Source: Pelodera strongyloides
Lineage: Eukaryota; Nematoda; Chromadorea; Rhabditida; Rhabditidae
Direction of reading: 5' to 3'
Length of the DNA stretch: 64,000 nt
Assembly (NCBI GenBank): GCA_036852015.1
Contig: JAANDG010000532.1
Coordinates: 1-64,000 of the forward strand
The notes under the pieces are model-generated. The model searched no databases. It worked only from the letters and a program-made list of their open reading frames with translations, and was not told the origin of the DNA. Position 1 is the first letter of the stretch. The number at the start of each line of letters is the position of its first letter. A program made the translations under genes and the position numbers. Shown piece by piece: positions 45,513 through 56,643 of this stretch.

Positions 45513-48361
45513 ATGAAGTTGCCAGTATTTGTGCTACTGGTGCTTCAGTTATCCAATGCTTATCTAAATCGGACGAGTATCCCAGCCGATGGTTTAGTTA
45601 TACTTGACGACCCAGATGCTGACGATACTCATAAGGTTCATGAGTTTTTTTCTTTTTTCCGGATTGTTCTCGTTGTTCGCTAGTATAACATAACATTTAT
45701 TAAAAGATAAAGAAAAAGTGTACTGGGTTATATGAACCGAATCCGCAGAAACGGTGCACCGGGGTCTCGTTTAGTTCTGAAGCCGGACGAACTGGCCTTT
45801 AAACTTCCCCGAGGCCAATTTTCTCGGGAATCCGATTTATCTCCGCTTATTACGACAACAAATGTATCGCGCAAGCTTTGTCAATATAAGGCCATTATCA
45901 TCAAAGAATAAATAAATAATAATACAAAGAAAACAGAGCGCAAAAAAAACTAAAACACCTGGCATAATTGTTGCAACAAATTTACAGGAATAAAGAAGGA
46001 GTTCGCTCAACCATAATGAAGTTCTATGTAAAAAGCAATAGCTCTGAACGTTTCTAGTTACCCTAGGTCTAGGTATAATTATTTTGACACGTATTCCCCA
46101 ACTAATTACTACCCAGGTACATGATGCTTTCTGGAGATTTCCAAGTACTTTAAAGCGAATTACCGACCGGTTTTTGAAACACATCGAGTAGAACACATCA
46201 TTCTTATGCAGCTTACGCAAATTAACATAGATTTGAAAAAAATCGAGCTAAGTTCAAGCAAATTAGCATAAATACGTAATAATTCAGTTGTTGCTTTTCA
46301 AAAACTGGCAGGTATTTCGCTTTAAAAAGTCAGGCCCATTTCAATATAACCTTATTTTTTTTATTTCTCCATCTTATTTCCCCTCACGAATGTAGTGGAA
46401 AAAAATAAATATCCAAATTTATGACGTTTAGTTCCAAAATACGTTTACAGCAAAACGCTAGTTTTTTTAGCCTACTTGTAAACCCCTTTCTTGAGCATTT
46501 ATCTTTCCCAACTTCCCTGCACCCCCATCACAGAACTCTAAAGCCTACGTGTCGTAATCGCAAAGTACGTAAGATAAGCAAGCGAGAAAAATACGAATGA
46601 ATACAATTGAAAAATAAAATAAAAACTTTCAGGACCGAATCCAGAAGATGTTTAATCGAAAAGCACAGGACGAGTACAGTTGGACGGAGAACTATTTAGT
46701 GGTTGACCGGGTAACACCTTGTATTTTAGTTTACGAAAAAGTGGTACCCGGGTAATTCTCGGAGAATAACTTCGCTTTCCGAGATTGGCCGCCGGTAGGT
46801 TCTTAGGTGTTGCTAGTTTGCTACTACGTTCTTGGACGCGCCGAGCGGGCGTAGCTAGCCGCGCTTTCGTGAACCCGTGCGAAGTTATCCGCGTCCGCGT
46901 TCCTCCCGTATCCGCGTTCCTCCCGTAGCGGATGGGTGCGCGGTGCAAGGATAACGGACACACGGTGCGGTGAGTTACGGCGCAACGCAGCAACGCAAAT
47001 CCGTGCATCCATAGCAAAGCTATCGATTGCGCGCCTCAGGCTCAGAGTATTACGAGCGCACTATGTCCGTAAGCTTACATTGTCATACATCGACTGATTT
47101 TGGCTACTAGATTTTTGATGAACCACAAATTTTCTCAACAACTTTTTATTAATTTTGAAAAATAAATAAATATGATGATTTACAACTAATCATATCCTTA
47201 ATTGTGCCTTTTAGGTCATTCTGGCAATGCTGAAAAAAATCGTCCCAACGGACTTTGTATACATCAAGGGAATTGCGGATATCGGACAACTTTACAATTA
47301 CACATCAATTTTCTTGGAGAGCAATTGCAAGAGGACGGTAATAGTCACAATTTATTAATTTTACTTTAGAATTAATATTATTTATAGTTCAAAAAGGGTC
47401 GACCTATAAGACATTTCAATAATAATACGAATAAGAATACAACACAACTTGTCAACAAGCCCCTAATACTACGGCAGAAACTTCGCCCGGTGCGCGACCT
47501 ACACTGGGGCACCCACTGGGGAAAATCCATTTTTTGCAGGTCGTGCACCGGTCAAAATTTCACGTTGAAATACGAGTTAGGTATTTCGGTACTGGCTTCG
47601 GATATAGCAAATGCTGCATTTTCACGGTAAAATCGGCATGCACGTGTTATTGTCGCGTTGCCTGACACTGAGGGGGCTGGTCTAAGATTTGTGGCCACAC
47701 TGAGGAAACTCCGCGCTAACGCGGCGGCTCCATGGAGGTACTAGGGCGGCTTCGCGCATTTTTCGGGACAAGACAGACTCCCTAGAAATTTGTGCGCTGC
47801 ACCGCTGGGGCGCTGGGGTGTACCCTCTTCTTTTGCAACCGCGCTGTCGCCATAGGCCCGCGGCGATGGTGCGAAATTTCGCGTTGAAAAGACTTGACGC
47901 CAAGTTCGATTCCTGCCATGTCCATCATGTCACAAAATGTACACCCCCACGATACTATTCCTTCGGAGCCAGCGTAACTGGTTAAAAACCTATAATTGAA
48001 ATAATGTTTCAGGCCATGAAACCCGCTGACGTGGACCTTAAAAAATGCCAACCAATTGATTCTCCGCTTACAGTTGTAAGTTTAATTTTTTTACATCCAT
48101 GTTTAAACAATTCGCTGTTGTTTAATGGCTGTATAATCCTAATAGTCATTAAGTTCCTTGTTGTTCTCGACCATAAAGCGGTAAAACAACCGGGTTTGCA
48201 ACTTTTATATTGTGGCGGTATCCTGCCGAGTTTTTGTATCGCTCTAGACAACAATGCTGTAATTGAAAGTAAAAAAAAAAACAATAAATGCGAAATTTCA
48301 GAATACCAAATTTCAAATGGTTTTTAAGCGAAATAAAGGCCGGTTTCTGAAATACATCTAG
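45513..48361 (+). CDS. Secreted cystatin-like protein, member 5, with transposon-derived C-terminus
   Basis: Exons 45513-45635, 46633-46710, 47215-47337 and 48013-48075 are secure: signal peptide MKLPVFVLLVLQLSNAY, linker VILDDPDADDTHK, DRIQKMFNRKAQDEY, NYLVVDR, then an exon 13 codons longer than in member 3, and ESNC with LKKC 14 residues later. QxVxG is not recognisable. The last exon is the weak point. The only continuation I find is 48302-48361, which starts after ATTTCAG, reads KFQMVFK like the last strand of the paralogues, then runs into the left end of a foldback element and stops there (148 residues in all). Either the insertion replaced the original end or the gene is decaying. Introns 1-3 are long and hold a SINE-like copy, a foldback and GC-rich insertions. 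ATG follows TTTTCAG by one base. Confidence 0.72.
45727..45844 (-). repeat. SINE-like repeat, inverted copy
   Basis: Matches 51392-51513 in reverse orientation (ATCCGCAGAAAC, GTGCACCGGGGT, GCCTTTAAACTT shared). It lies in intron 1 of member 5. Confidence 0.75.
46150..46325. repeat. TTAA-flanked AGCGAAATACC foldback
   Basis: TTAA, AGCGAATTACCGACCGG at left and CTGGCAGGTATTTCGCT, TTAA at right. A half copy of the AGTCAGGCCCATTTC element (see 50460-50875) abuts its right end. Intron 1 of member 5. Confidence 0.85.
46745..47040. other. GC-rich insertion in intron 2 of member 5
   Basis: Markedly richer in G+C than its surroundings. It contains CGCGTTCCTCCCGTA twice in tandem (46889-46923). Open frames on the minus strand here show no family features. 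Confidence 0.5.
47460..47930. other. GC-rich insertion in intron 3 of member 5
   Basis: Second GC-rich block, with GGTGCGCGACCT and its complement AGGTCGTGCACC near 47498 and 47540, and a B-box-like AGTTCGATTCC near 47903. Possibly retroposon or satellite derived. Confidence 0.45.
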
Positions 48362-48503
48362 TACATCAGCATTATATGCAGCCTATGCAAATGAACATAA
48401 ATTATAATAAAAAATCGCGCTAAATTCGAGCAAATTGGCATAACTTCGTAGAAATTCAGTTATCCACGATGCGTTTCAGAAACCGGCCGGTATTTCGCTT
48501 TAA
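48324..48503. repeat. TTAA-flanked AGCGAAATACC foldback, apparently exonised
   Basis: TTAA, GCGAAATAAAGGCCGG at left and CCGGCCGGTATTTCGCT, TTAA at right; 180 bp. Its left arm supplies the last codons and the stop (TAG at 48359) of the proposed final exon of member 5. Confidence 0.85.
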
Positions 48504-49577
48504 TAATATAATAAAGGTAATAATATAATAATTTGTCATCTGGAACTCGTCGCCTACTGCTCAGGACCTCTGCGGAACATGTCATAAGCAAACATTGAAT
48601 CTGTATCTTCACCCTTGAATAAAGGTGCACGCTCTTGAAGCGTAAAAGAATTTAATTTAAGGTTTGTTGATTACATAAATAAAATATGATCAAAAGGCAA
48701 GTTCCTAATTTAGATTTACGAAGTGGCGGTTCTGGAGTCGGCACCAAAAAGTCACTATCCGGCGATAAAAGTTGAACACGAATTCACGGATATCATTAGT
48801 CAATAAAACAAACATAATATTAATAATGCTACGACAATAAAGCTATAAAGCTGACATGAAGATATTTGCAATTGTACCCGTTTTTGTTATTGGTGCGGCG
48901 CATCGCAGGCAAATGAAAAACTTGACGCTGCCCTAAAGCAGTGTAAGACCGTTTTTTTTTGAAAGTATGGTAGATAGACAAGTGCATGCCTGTATATTTA
49001 TGTATGTAGTAAAGGGAGCTCGAATTGTGCTCGACCTGGCCTTTCAAAAATCGATGTTATACCGCTTTGTATACTTTGTAAGTGCGACTACCTATATTCT
49101 ATGCCCTCCGTCTACTGCACCGAGAGATTGAATATCATGAACACTAAGCTGATATGCTTTCCTTCTGCAGGCAGGCGATATTGGCTGTTTGCATGAAGGC
49201 GCTTTCCAACAAAATTATAATTTAAAGGTGTCACTCTCCCACAAATAAATAATGAAAAGAGCAATACTTGACAGAAGAGAAAGAGTTCGGATTGATAAAG
49301 CATCAAGAACAGGAAGCGTATTTTCTTTGAGTCACAGGTACCAGAATGTCCAGAATGTAATTTTTCGTGTGTTTCTAGATTAGATGAAAAATGCTAGGAA
49401 TCACGTTATCTGGTTCTGTGTTTATCTCTAACGAGCTATGTTTTGACGTATTGTCACCCATATGTAAACTAATTGCTTATTTTTATGGTCAATCATTGGC
49501 TAATTGTAAGTAGAGAAAGTTTGTGAGACTCACTTAGGGGCTTATTCAAGTACTAATCATTTATTTTATTTAGAAAA
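48362..49577. other. Spacer between members 5 and 6
   Basis: No gene seen. It contains the rest of a foldback, a dispersed repeat copy (48535-48648) and AT-rich unique sequence. Confidence 0.6.
48535..48648. repeat. Dispersed repeat, copy 2 (inverted)
   Basis: From GTCATCTGGAACTCGTCGCC to GCTCTTGAAGCGTAAAAG it mirrors 18811-18928. Confidence 0.75.
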
Positions 49578-51732
49578 ATGAAGGTATTACTTGTTGCACT
49601 GGTGTTTATAGCAACAGTTCTGTGTGAGGAAACCACTGTGCAAAATGAGCCAGCTGAAGTGAAGATCGCCGACCCAAATACTGATGAGCATAAGGTATTT
49701 TTTCTGGAAAACCTTGCAATTTTTTTCGCAACTCGTTTCGCAATATTCAATATTTTTAGATATTTATTATGCTCATTAAAAGAGCGCAACGCCGTGCTAG
49801 TATACTAGTATCATACTAGTGCTAGTACTAGTGCTTACGAAACTATTGCGAACCATCGCATCTTTTTTATCGCTATGAATTTTTCTTTCAGACCCGTATC
49901 CAAGAAGCATTCAACAACGACGCGCAAGCTCAGTCACAGTATGCCGGGTTTCCCGGGTATCTGGTTTTGTCAACGGTAAGCAACATTAAATAAATGGGTA
50001 AATGAGTACAAAGCTCGGAAACAAATTTACCTGGAGAGAGAGAGAGAGAGAGAATGATAGAGAGTGAGAGAGAGTGAGAGCGAGAGAGCGAAACACTAAT
50101 TGATTTGACTAATTGTATTTATGTTTAAAAAGGAAATGTGTTGAAAAAAATATGTTCCATAGCATTGGCAATGGCGCGGCAAACTTTTTTTGGGTGATTT
50201 CAGCTTCAGGTTGAAATTATGACGATCCCAAAAGAAGGAAGCTGAACTATGGTGCCGCCGACTACCTATATACACGTAAATACGGTTTAATTACCCAAGT
50301 TTGAGGTAGCATTTAGCCCAGAACCATAAGGTCCAAATCTAGGTTTTCAACGGCACTGAACAGTCCCATAATGGGCTCCGCTCATTCAAATACGCAGCGG
50401 AATTCCGCGAGAGCGATTGCCTGAAAGAGGTAAGTTTTAGAGAAATAATACATTGTTCGTTAGGGTCAGGCCCATTTCAAATGACCCCTATTTTTGATGA
50501 TTCCATCTGATTCTCCATGTCAAGTATAGTAGGATGCAATAATTTTCTAATTTTCAAGCGCAAAAATCACTCATTATTCAGCAATTTAACGTGAGCAGTC
50601 ATACACAGCTATCCATCGCAGTTGGCACGCCCATTCGCGCTGATTCGCCGATATCGCAATTGCCACGCCCAATAGAGCATATTGCCCAATCAGCGCGAAG
50701 GGGCGTGACAAATGCGGTAAATAGTTGGGTATGACTGGCAGGGGTAAATTGCTGAATACTGCGTGAATTTTGCGCTTGAAAATTAGAAAAATATTGCATC
50801 CTACTATATTTGACATGGAGAATCAGATGGAATCATCAAAAATAGGGGTATTTTGAAATGGGCCTGACCCTTTAAATAATTAATTGGCCTCTCAGTAAAC
50901 AAAGCGTAACGGTAGCTAAGTGTTTTCATAATGTTCTTCACAGAGCCGCACAGATTAAATTGCTAAAATTTCATACACACTGAAACAGTCTCTCTCCCTA
51001 GACTTTGTTAAATGCCGGCAGTGTACTTTCCTGGGGCTGACCTCATCATCACTGATGAAACATTTGCTTCAGAAGACCGAGTTGAAGGATGTGAACTACA
51101 AAAACTGCAACGTCGTCAAGGTTTCAGAAACACATCATCGTGTTGTCCGTGCGGTATGTATGCAGTCAATGCAGTGATTTTTTGTACCGAATGTAGGAGA
51201 GGCAAAAACACGCAGCATTAAAAAGCGGTCGAGAAGTAATTAGTTGCCTAAATTTATTAAATAATTAAAAAGGTACTTGTTTATGAAGGAAAAGGTGGCG
51301 TGGCTCAGTTACCGGTCGTTGATTCGATTCCGGCCAAGTACCCCTCACCTCACCCGAGCAAACGTGTAAAAGTTGTTAACAGGGTTAACCTGGCGGATAT
51401 AATCCGGTTCTCGGGGACAATTGGTGTGCGGAAAGTTTAAAGGCCGGTTCGCTCGGCTTCAGAAATGATCCGCACCCCGGTGCACTGTTTCTGCGGATCC
51501 GGTTGATATATAACTAACTGTAACCGGATACACTTTATGTATCTTTACATGATTATGAAAACTTTCCTTTCAGACATATCGCGTGCAGTTGTTCGAGTCT
51601 TCTGAAGAACCCAATAAATTCTTTGTCAACTCTCTCGGAGCGGTATCAAATATCAAACAGTTCAACATTGGAAGCTTGCCGCCAAAATTCTTTGCGGAAT
51701 TCATCCGTCAGTACCTTGAGGATGATGAGTAA
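49578..51732 (+). CDS. Secreted cystatin-like protein, member 6
   Basis: Exons 49578-49694, 49892-49975, 50343-50429, 51073-51120 and 51574-51732 give 164 residues, introns all phase 0. Signal peptide MKVLLVALVFIATVLC, then ADPNTDEHK, TRIQEAFNNDAQAQ, GYLVLST, AAEFRESDC and, 14 residues on, a cysteine in YKNC. That invariant spacing fixes exon 4 at 48 bases, five codons shorter than in most paralogues. QxVxG is absent (the region reads FNGTEQSHNG). The last exon begins TYRVQLFES and carries a C-terminal tail of about 35 residues ending in acidic EDDE, the longest in the family. ATG lies four bases after ATTTAG; AATAAA at 51737 follows the stop. Intron 3 is occupied by a 416-bp foldback and intron 4 by a SINE-like sequence. 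Confidence 0.8.
50035..50091. repeat. (GA)n microsatellite
   Basis: GA tract in intron 2 of member 6. Confidence 0.85.
50460..50875. repeat. 416-bp foldback, GGGTCAGGCCCATTTC family
   Basis: TTAGGGTCAGGCCCATTTC at left, GAAATGGGCCTGACCC then TTTAA at right. Arms of about 130 bases. It fills most of intron 3 of member 6; a half copy lies at 46326. Confidence 0.9.
51298..51513 (+). repeat. tRNA-derived SINE-like element
   Basis: A-box-like GTGGCTCAGTTA and B-box-like GATTCGATTCCGG at the head, followed by a body (51392-51513) that recurs inverted at 45727-45844. It lies in intron 4 of member 6. Confidence 0.6.
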
Positions 51733-52572
51733 AGGGAATAAAACAAGAATAAATCATTTGTAGCTATTGATTTATTGATTATATTTTTGAAAAAAAAGAA
51801 AAGAAAACTCAATAAAATACCACATGTAACAGACAATTAAAAGAACACAGTAATCTGGGGTTCTATTTTACCGTTTTATTTTTTGCTGCACTACTCGTTT
51901 GTTACGGGTTTTGCGATGAGTTACTGGCGCAAAATATGGAAGTGTGTGATAAAGTCTTTTGTCCAAGTCCAGTGACCGTATGCACGAGCAGTGGGAGTCT
52001 CCCCGGTTGGGAGAATTTGCCTCTGCGTGTCTCTGATTCGTGTGATCCCTCTCTTTCCCTCACTTCCCACTGGGAGCTGGGAGCATATTCCCGGTGTTCG
52101 TGCATATGATATGGCCACTGGTGGATATTGCAATTTCTGTAAAAAAAATTATAGTGACTTTGCGTTTATCTTATTGAACCACTCAAAAACAATTTCAATG
52201 TTTTTCAACGACGAGCAAAAAGTAAAATCTCCAATATTTTTGCGCACACAAAGTGTTTTAGTATTCAGTTAAAAAAATTTGCAGATAGAATGAAAAATTC
52301 CTTTTTAGGAAGCACCCAGCCGAAGTTTTCGTATATAAACAATAGAAAACTTTGCCGCGGAAAACTATGATAGTTTGTTTGAAGATCTTGATTATGATAA
52401 CATTCAATTTACTTTGTACATACTAACAATAGGCGCCTTCCTGAAGTTCCAAGTGTCTATGTTTTATTGTTAGTTGTAAGATTGTTTATCCTATGAATCT
52501 TAATATGTGATCAATAATTCAGTAAAAAAGGATTTCAGGGTCTCGAGGCGGACTTAGTTTTCACAGTTAGCT
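51733..52572. other. Spacer between members 6 and 7
   Basis: No gene seen. A foldback relative of the 12.6 kb element occupies 51972-52118; a poly(A) signal for member 6 is at 51737. Confidence 0.6.
51972..52118. repeat. Foldback element, CCGTATGCACGA family
   Basis: GTGACCGTATGCACGAGC at left and GTTCGTGCATATGATATGGC at right; the interior has GGGAGTCTCCCC and TTCCCACTGGGAGC. Compare 12626-12737. Confidence 0.75.
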
Positions 52573-52854
52573 ATGGATCTATCGCTACCTCAGCGTCTAC
52601 TCCTAATAATAGGCTTCATCCAGTCGTTGGAATCCCTACGCCTGCCAACACCGATCCAAAACCCAAGCCGACTCGATCATATGGTTTGATATCAAATAAG
52701 CATTTTTTACGGATACAGACAATTAAGAAGGACACTGTAAACCAGTGATCTTGAAAAAAAAATAAGCAAAATGAAAATTCGACTGTATTGGTAGATATCC
52801 TAGATACCACACTTTTACTTTGTGTAGTTTCTTTCATCGTTCTCCCCTCTTTCT

Positions 52855-52993
52855 TCTCTCCCTCTCTCCTCCCTTCTCTCTCTCTCTCTCTCTCGCTCTC
52901 TCTCTTTCTCTCTCTCTGTCTCTCCTTCTCCTCTCTTTCTCTCTCTCTCTTTTTCTCTCACTTCTTTCTCTTTCTCTTTCTTTTTCTTACTCT
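52855..52993. repeat. (CT)n microsatellite
   Basis: CT-rich tract before exon 2 of member 7; the Ser/Leu-rich frames are artefacts. Confidence 0.9.
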
Positions 52994-53164
52994 GTCTCTA
53001 TTACTCTGCCTGTTCCTCGGCATCCAGTAGCATTTGCTTGTTTCAGGGAAGAATTCAATACTGGTTTAATCGAAATGGTCAGGGCGCATTCAAAGCCGTC
53101 CCCAGATATTTTCTCGTCGACCGTGTAAGTAATTAGAATACAACTGTTTCTCTTTCTTTCATTT

Positions 53165-53318
53165 TTAAAGCGAAACACCGGCCGGTTTTTGGAACGCATC
53201 GAGTGCACATGCATTCTTATGCATCTTTTTCAAATGTGCATAACTGGAATAAAAAAAAAGTACATAAGGATAGTAGCATAAGAATGAGTTTCAAAAACCG
53301 TCAGGTATTTCGATTTAA
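53165..53318. repeat. TTAA-flanked AGCGAAATACC foldback
   Basis: TTAA, AGCGAAACACCGGCCGG at left and CCGTCAGGTATTTCGAT, TTAA at right; 154 bp in intron 2 of member 7. Confidence 0.85.
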
Positions 53319-53605
53319 CTAGGAGCGACAATTTAGGTAATGGCTGGCAGCCAAGACATAAAAAACGGAACAATTCGGTACCAATACGATGCGAATTTGG
53401 TGGAAAGTACATGTCCTAGACCGGTCAGCTTTTGTGCTTCTTTGGTCCATCACAGTCCGACAGACTTCATCACCATCACATAAACGAATTGATTGGAGAC
53501 AATGTAAAACATCTTTTGGATCACTCATGACCAAGCTAAAAGAAGAAATGAAGAGAACTGACTGGAAAAAGTCACCCTTTAGCGATTGTTAAACAAGGTT
53601 TGTGT

Positions 53606-53975
53606 AGTATAGGTCTCTTGCAGAAGCTAGTTGGAGAGCATCCATGGCCCCAACCCCAACCAATGGTCTAGCGATATTCAGCTCACAATATTTCCTGTTG
53701 CCCCAGGCACTAATTTACTCCCGGTTTAGATAACGCACTGGGCCTGACTGGAACAGGTCACAAACCCGTTAACTATTCGTTAAAAAATGTTTCCAGAAAA
53801 GTATAGATGGGACTCTTGCAGAAGCTTAGTTGGAGAGCATCGGTTGCCGCAAAACAATGCATATCCAAGCTAAAAGATATCCAGCTTACATTTATTTATT
53901 TCATGTTACCCAGGCACTAATTTACTTCCGGTTTAGATAACACATTGGGCCGCAATTAACCACTGGAACTGTAAA
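53606..53975. repeat. Diverged tandem duplication, unit about 190 bp
   Basis: AGTATAGGTCTCTTGCAGAA at 53606 recurs as AGTATAGATGGGACTCTTGC at 53800. Both copies continue GTTGGAGAGCATC and end CACTAATTTAC, CCGGTTTAGATAAC. Function unknown. Confidence 0.75.
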
Positions 53976-55104
53976 CCGATTCCAGGACGACTGCATGTAG
54001 TGAGTTATTGTGTTCTAAAAGATAAATCAGCATCACTCACATTTGAATTTTGGGGCTAGGCGCAGCCTAGCCCTTTTTGGTTCTTCTCCGGGGGTTTCCC
54101 GGACCTGGGAGCACTCATTAATTAATAGCACAAAAAGTACTAGACCAAATGGGCTCTAATTTGGCAAATCTACTCTTCTAATGTTCCTCTACAACCCTGC
54201 AAAAACTCAGCCAGAAAAAATCATTTTGAAGAGAAGTTATTAAAAAAACGACTGACGTATTATGTGGATTTTTTTTTTTTTTTTTTTTTTTTCTGTCCTT
54301 CCTTCCTCAATTTTCGTGGGCATCAAAGGCACATTTTTGAACTGGTCTTCATTATAGTATATCAGGGGGCGGGATTCTAGCAAAGCCATTAGAATTTTAA
54401 AATATTGATTTCTAATTATCGATTTATTGATTTTTATGCTAATTTTGGTAATTTTTAGTACATTTTCGGCCCTAGCGCGCTTCTGAATGAAAATTTTGCG
54501 CCCAAACTTCTGCATTAGATAACTGAAGTGTTGCTGAGAATATTTCTCTCTCACGGCATCTTTCCCCGATATCGATTTCTTAGACTTTTGGGGCCTCGAA
54601 CATTGCACCTTCGCAGTTTTGTGCGCACAGCCGAAGCCCCGCCCCTTTTGCCTCATACCAGATGGGTTCATACCTCATAGTTTACGCGGACAGTGCGCAG
54701 TACATTATAAAATAAAGCATTTTCCATGGAAAACAACTTCTATATAATATAAATTCTTTTATATTTTTGTTTATTTTTTCACATGTTCAAGCTGGTAGCC
54801 TGGGATCCCCCTTTTTCTTTTGACTTTTGACAATGCGTGTGCTTTTGCTGAAGTGTAGGTGAATAGGGAAATATTGAATGCGGAAAGATATTATATCAAT
54901 ATCGAGTGTATATTATATCAATATCGAGTGTTTTATTTAGCACTCATTGGAATTTGGGTTATCAGGACGCTAGCAAAAGTTCATTAATGAGAAGTTGGAA
55001 ATTCCAAGGCTTTAAAGTTGCAAAATATTGTTTTTTTTTATTATATACCGGTCGCCTAACTCCTCCAGAGGCCTGAGGTGACCTTTACTTACAAAAACAA
55101 CATG

Positions 55105-55195
55105 CCTTGTAGTACATTGGCAAAGCGTTTGGCTACAGAGCTGGAGGTCGTGCGTTCGGTTTCGGCCAAAGCCGAACGTTTTGCGTTCAACATTT
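55105..55195 (+). repeat. tRNA-like SINE remnant
   Basis: TGTAGTACATTGGCAAAGCG (A-box-like) and GTGCGTTCGGTTTCGG (B-box-like). A second such stretch follows at 55415-55485 (GGCGCAACTGGTAGAGC, GTTCGTTCGGGC). Confidence 0.45.
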
Positions 55196-55494
55196 AGCTT
55201 TTTTGATTGGCACACTATCAGTGCCGTTTACATAATCATTGATCTTTTGTGAATTATAAAAGGAGATAGAGCCCACTACTGTGTCTCACTTAGTACTGAA
55301 GTTTCTCATTCAGAAATTTCTCAAATAATACTTCATGAATAAAGCTACATAATCCAATGTTTAACCTTCAGTTGTCCCTAATTAACTATATAATTCCTGT
55401 GAGCTTTCACGACCCAGTAGCTGAATGGCGCAACTGGTAGAGCAGAAGGATTGTTAGTTATGGAATGATAGTTCGTTCGGGCTCTATTGTATAT

Positions 55495-55868
55495 TGTATT
55501 GTAGAATTACCGTCTCATGGAAATCTAGGCGTCCCAAGGAGCCAACCGTCCCACTCATGGGACAACCGTCCCATGAGTGTGACAACGTCCCGTTAAAGGA
55601 ACAACTGTCCCAAGGGAATCTAGCCGTCCCATGGACCTCCCAACCGTCCCATAGACTTCCAAACCGTCCCATGAAAATTTGACCTCCCATGGCCCTTTCA
55701 AAGTCCCAGAGCCCTCTCAACCTCAACAGACTCAATACTTTATTCTTTTTTTTCCATTGCCAAAAAAGTTGTTATGTAGTAATGTTTGAGTGAGGTAACA
55801 TCCATTCTGGCACCATGGGACGGTCAGATTTCCATGGTACGGTTGTCCATGGGACGGTAATTGTACAA
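55495..55868. repeat. Foldback built of CCGTCCCATGG units
   Basis: The unit CCGTCCCATGG or a variant occurs about ten times in the left 190 bases; complements (CCATGGGACGG) close the right end. ACCGTCTCATGGAAATCT at the left faces AGATTTCCATGGTACGG at the right. Confidence 0.85.
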
Positions 55869-56643
55869 TAAATAGAACACAAGTTCGCGCATCGACGAGC
55901 TTTTTGCAACAACGGATACTCGAGGCTCACGAAAAATGCAACTCCTAATTCATTCTCCTAATTCCTAATTCATAAAAAAATTGAGCGCCTTAGGGTAAAA
56001 CAGTTTAGTGAAGTCATCAATTTATGACAAATTTGGGTTTCACGCATAAATAGTCCATGTTATGCAGCGTATAGGGGTATAGTATAGGTTAGTAGTTTTT
56101 AAGAGTTTTTGAATTTTTTTAAGTTAGTAGGTTAGTAGTTTTTGAAGACAGCGTATAAGGGGTATAGGATGGTTAGTAGTTTTTTTTTAAAGTTTTTTTT
56201 TAGTGAAGACAGCGTTTTTTTTTTTTTCGAACAGTTTAAATTTTTTCCAGTCAAATGCATATTTGCGGAACAGCGATCGAATTGTAGGAAAGAATTAGAA
56301 GTTAAAGTTTATTTATTCTCCACTCATACTAACAATAATTTGTTTCATTAGGATTTCTTGTTTATTGGAAGCCCACTAACACCTCCCTAATGACCATAAT
56401 CTTTCTAAAGGATTTTTATTAATAAAGAATTATCTTTCGATAAAACTAAAGACATTGAACACCTAGTGTTCTCCAACTGCTTTAACCAACGAAGAATGAT
56501 AAGTTGCAGAATTGACCCTCACAATCAGTGTATAATGCATATTTAATTGTGTGAGTTAATTATTTATATGCCGTAATGAACATTCAATTTGTTCGGCGTT
56601 AGGCCTGATATTTTCCAAATATCTCTAAAAAGAGGAAAATTAT

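Larger units (their letters stand above)
52573..53592 (+). pseudogene. Cystatin-like member 7, truncated or decaying
   Basis: Exons 53047-53124 (GRIQYWFNRNGQGAF, YFLVDR) and 53337-53423 (YDANLVESTC) clearly match exons 2 and 3 of the paralogues, in length (78 and 87) and phase. A plausible first exon is 52573-52683, with a signal-peptide-like MDLSLPQRLLLIIGFIQS, ending in phase 0. For exon 4 I find 53554-53592 after a weak AAG acceptor. It places a cysteine exactly 14 residues after ESTC as in the family, but a stop codon follows at once and no last-strand exon is seen. The product would be about 104 residues and lack the C-terminal strand. A foldback sits in intron 2 and a CT tract in intron 1. 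I favour a pseudogene over an intact gene. Confidence 0.6.

Noticed and set aside
39598..51732. Members 3-6 as one tight operon
   Set aside because: Gaps of 0.8-1.2 kb are longer than usual nematode operon spacing; not excluded, but the sequence does not show it.
54240..54671. 143-codon minus-strand frame ending in a Lys run
   Set aside because: The Lys run is the T24 tract read backwards and the rest matches nothing I know; probably noncoding.
55012..55215. Minus-strand frame with RNRTHDLQLCSQTLCQ
   Set aside because: A typical false translation of a tRNA-like SINE.
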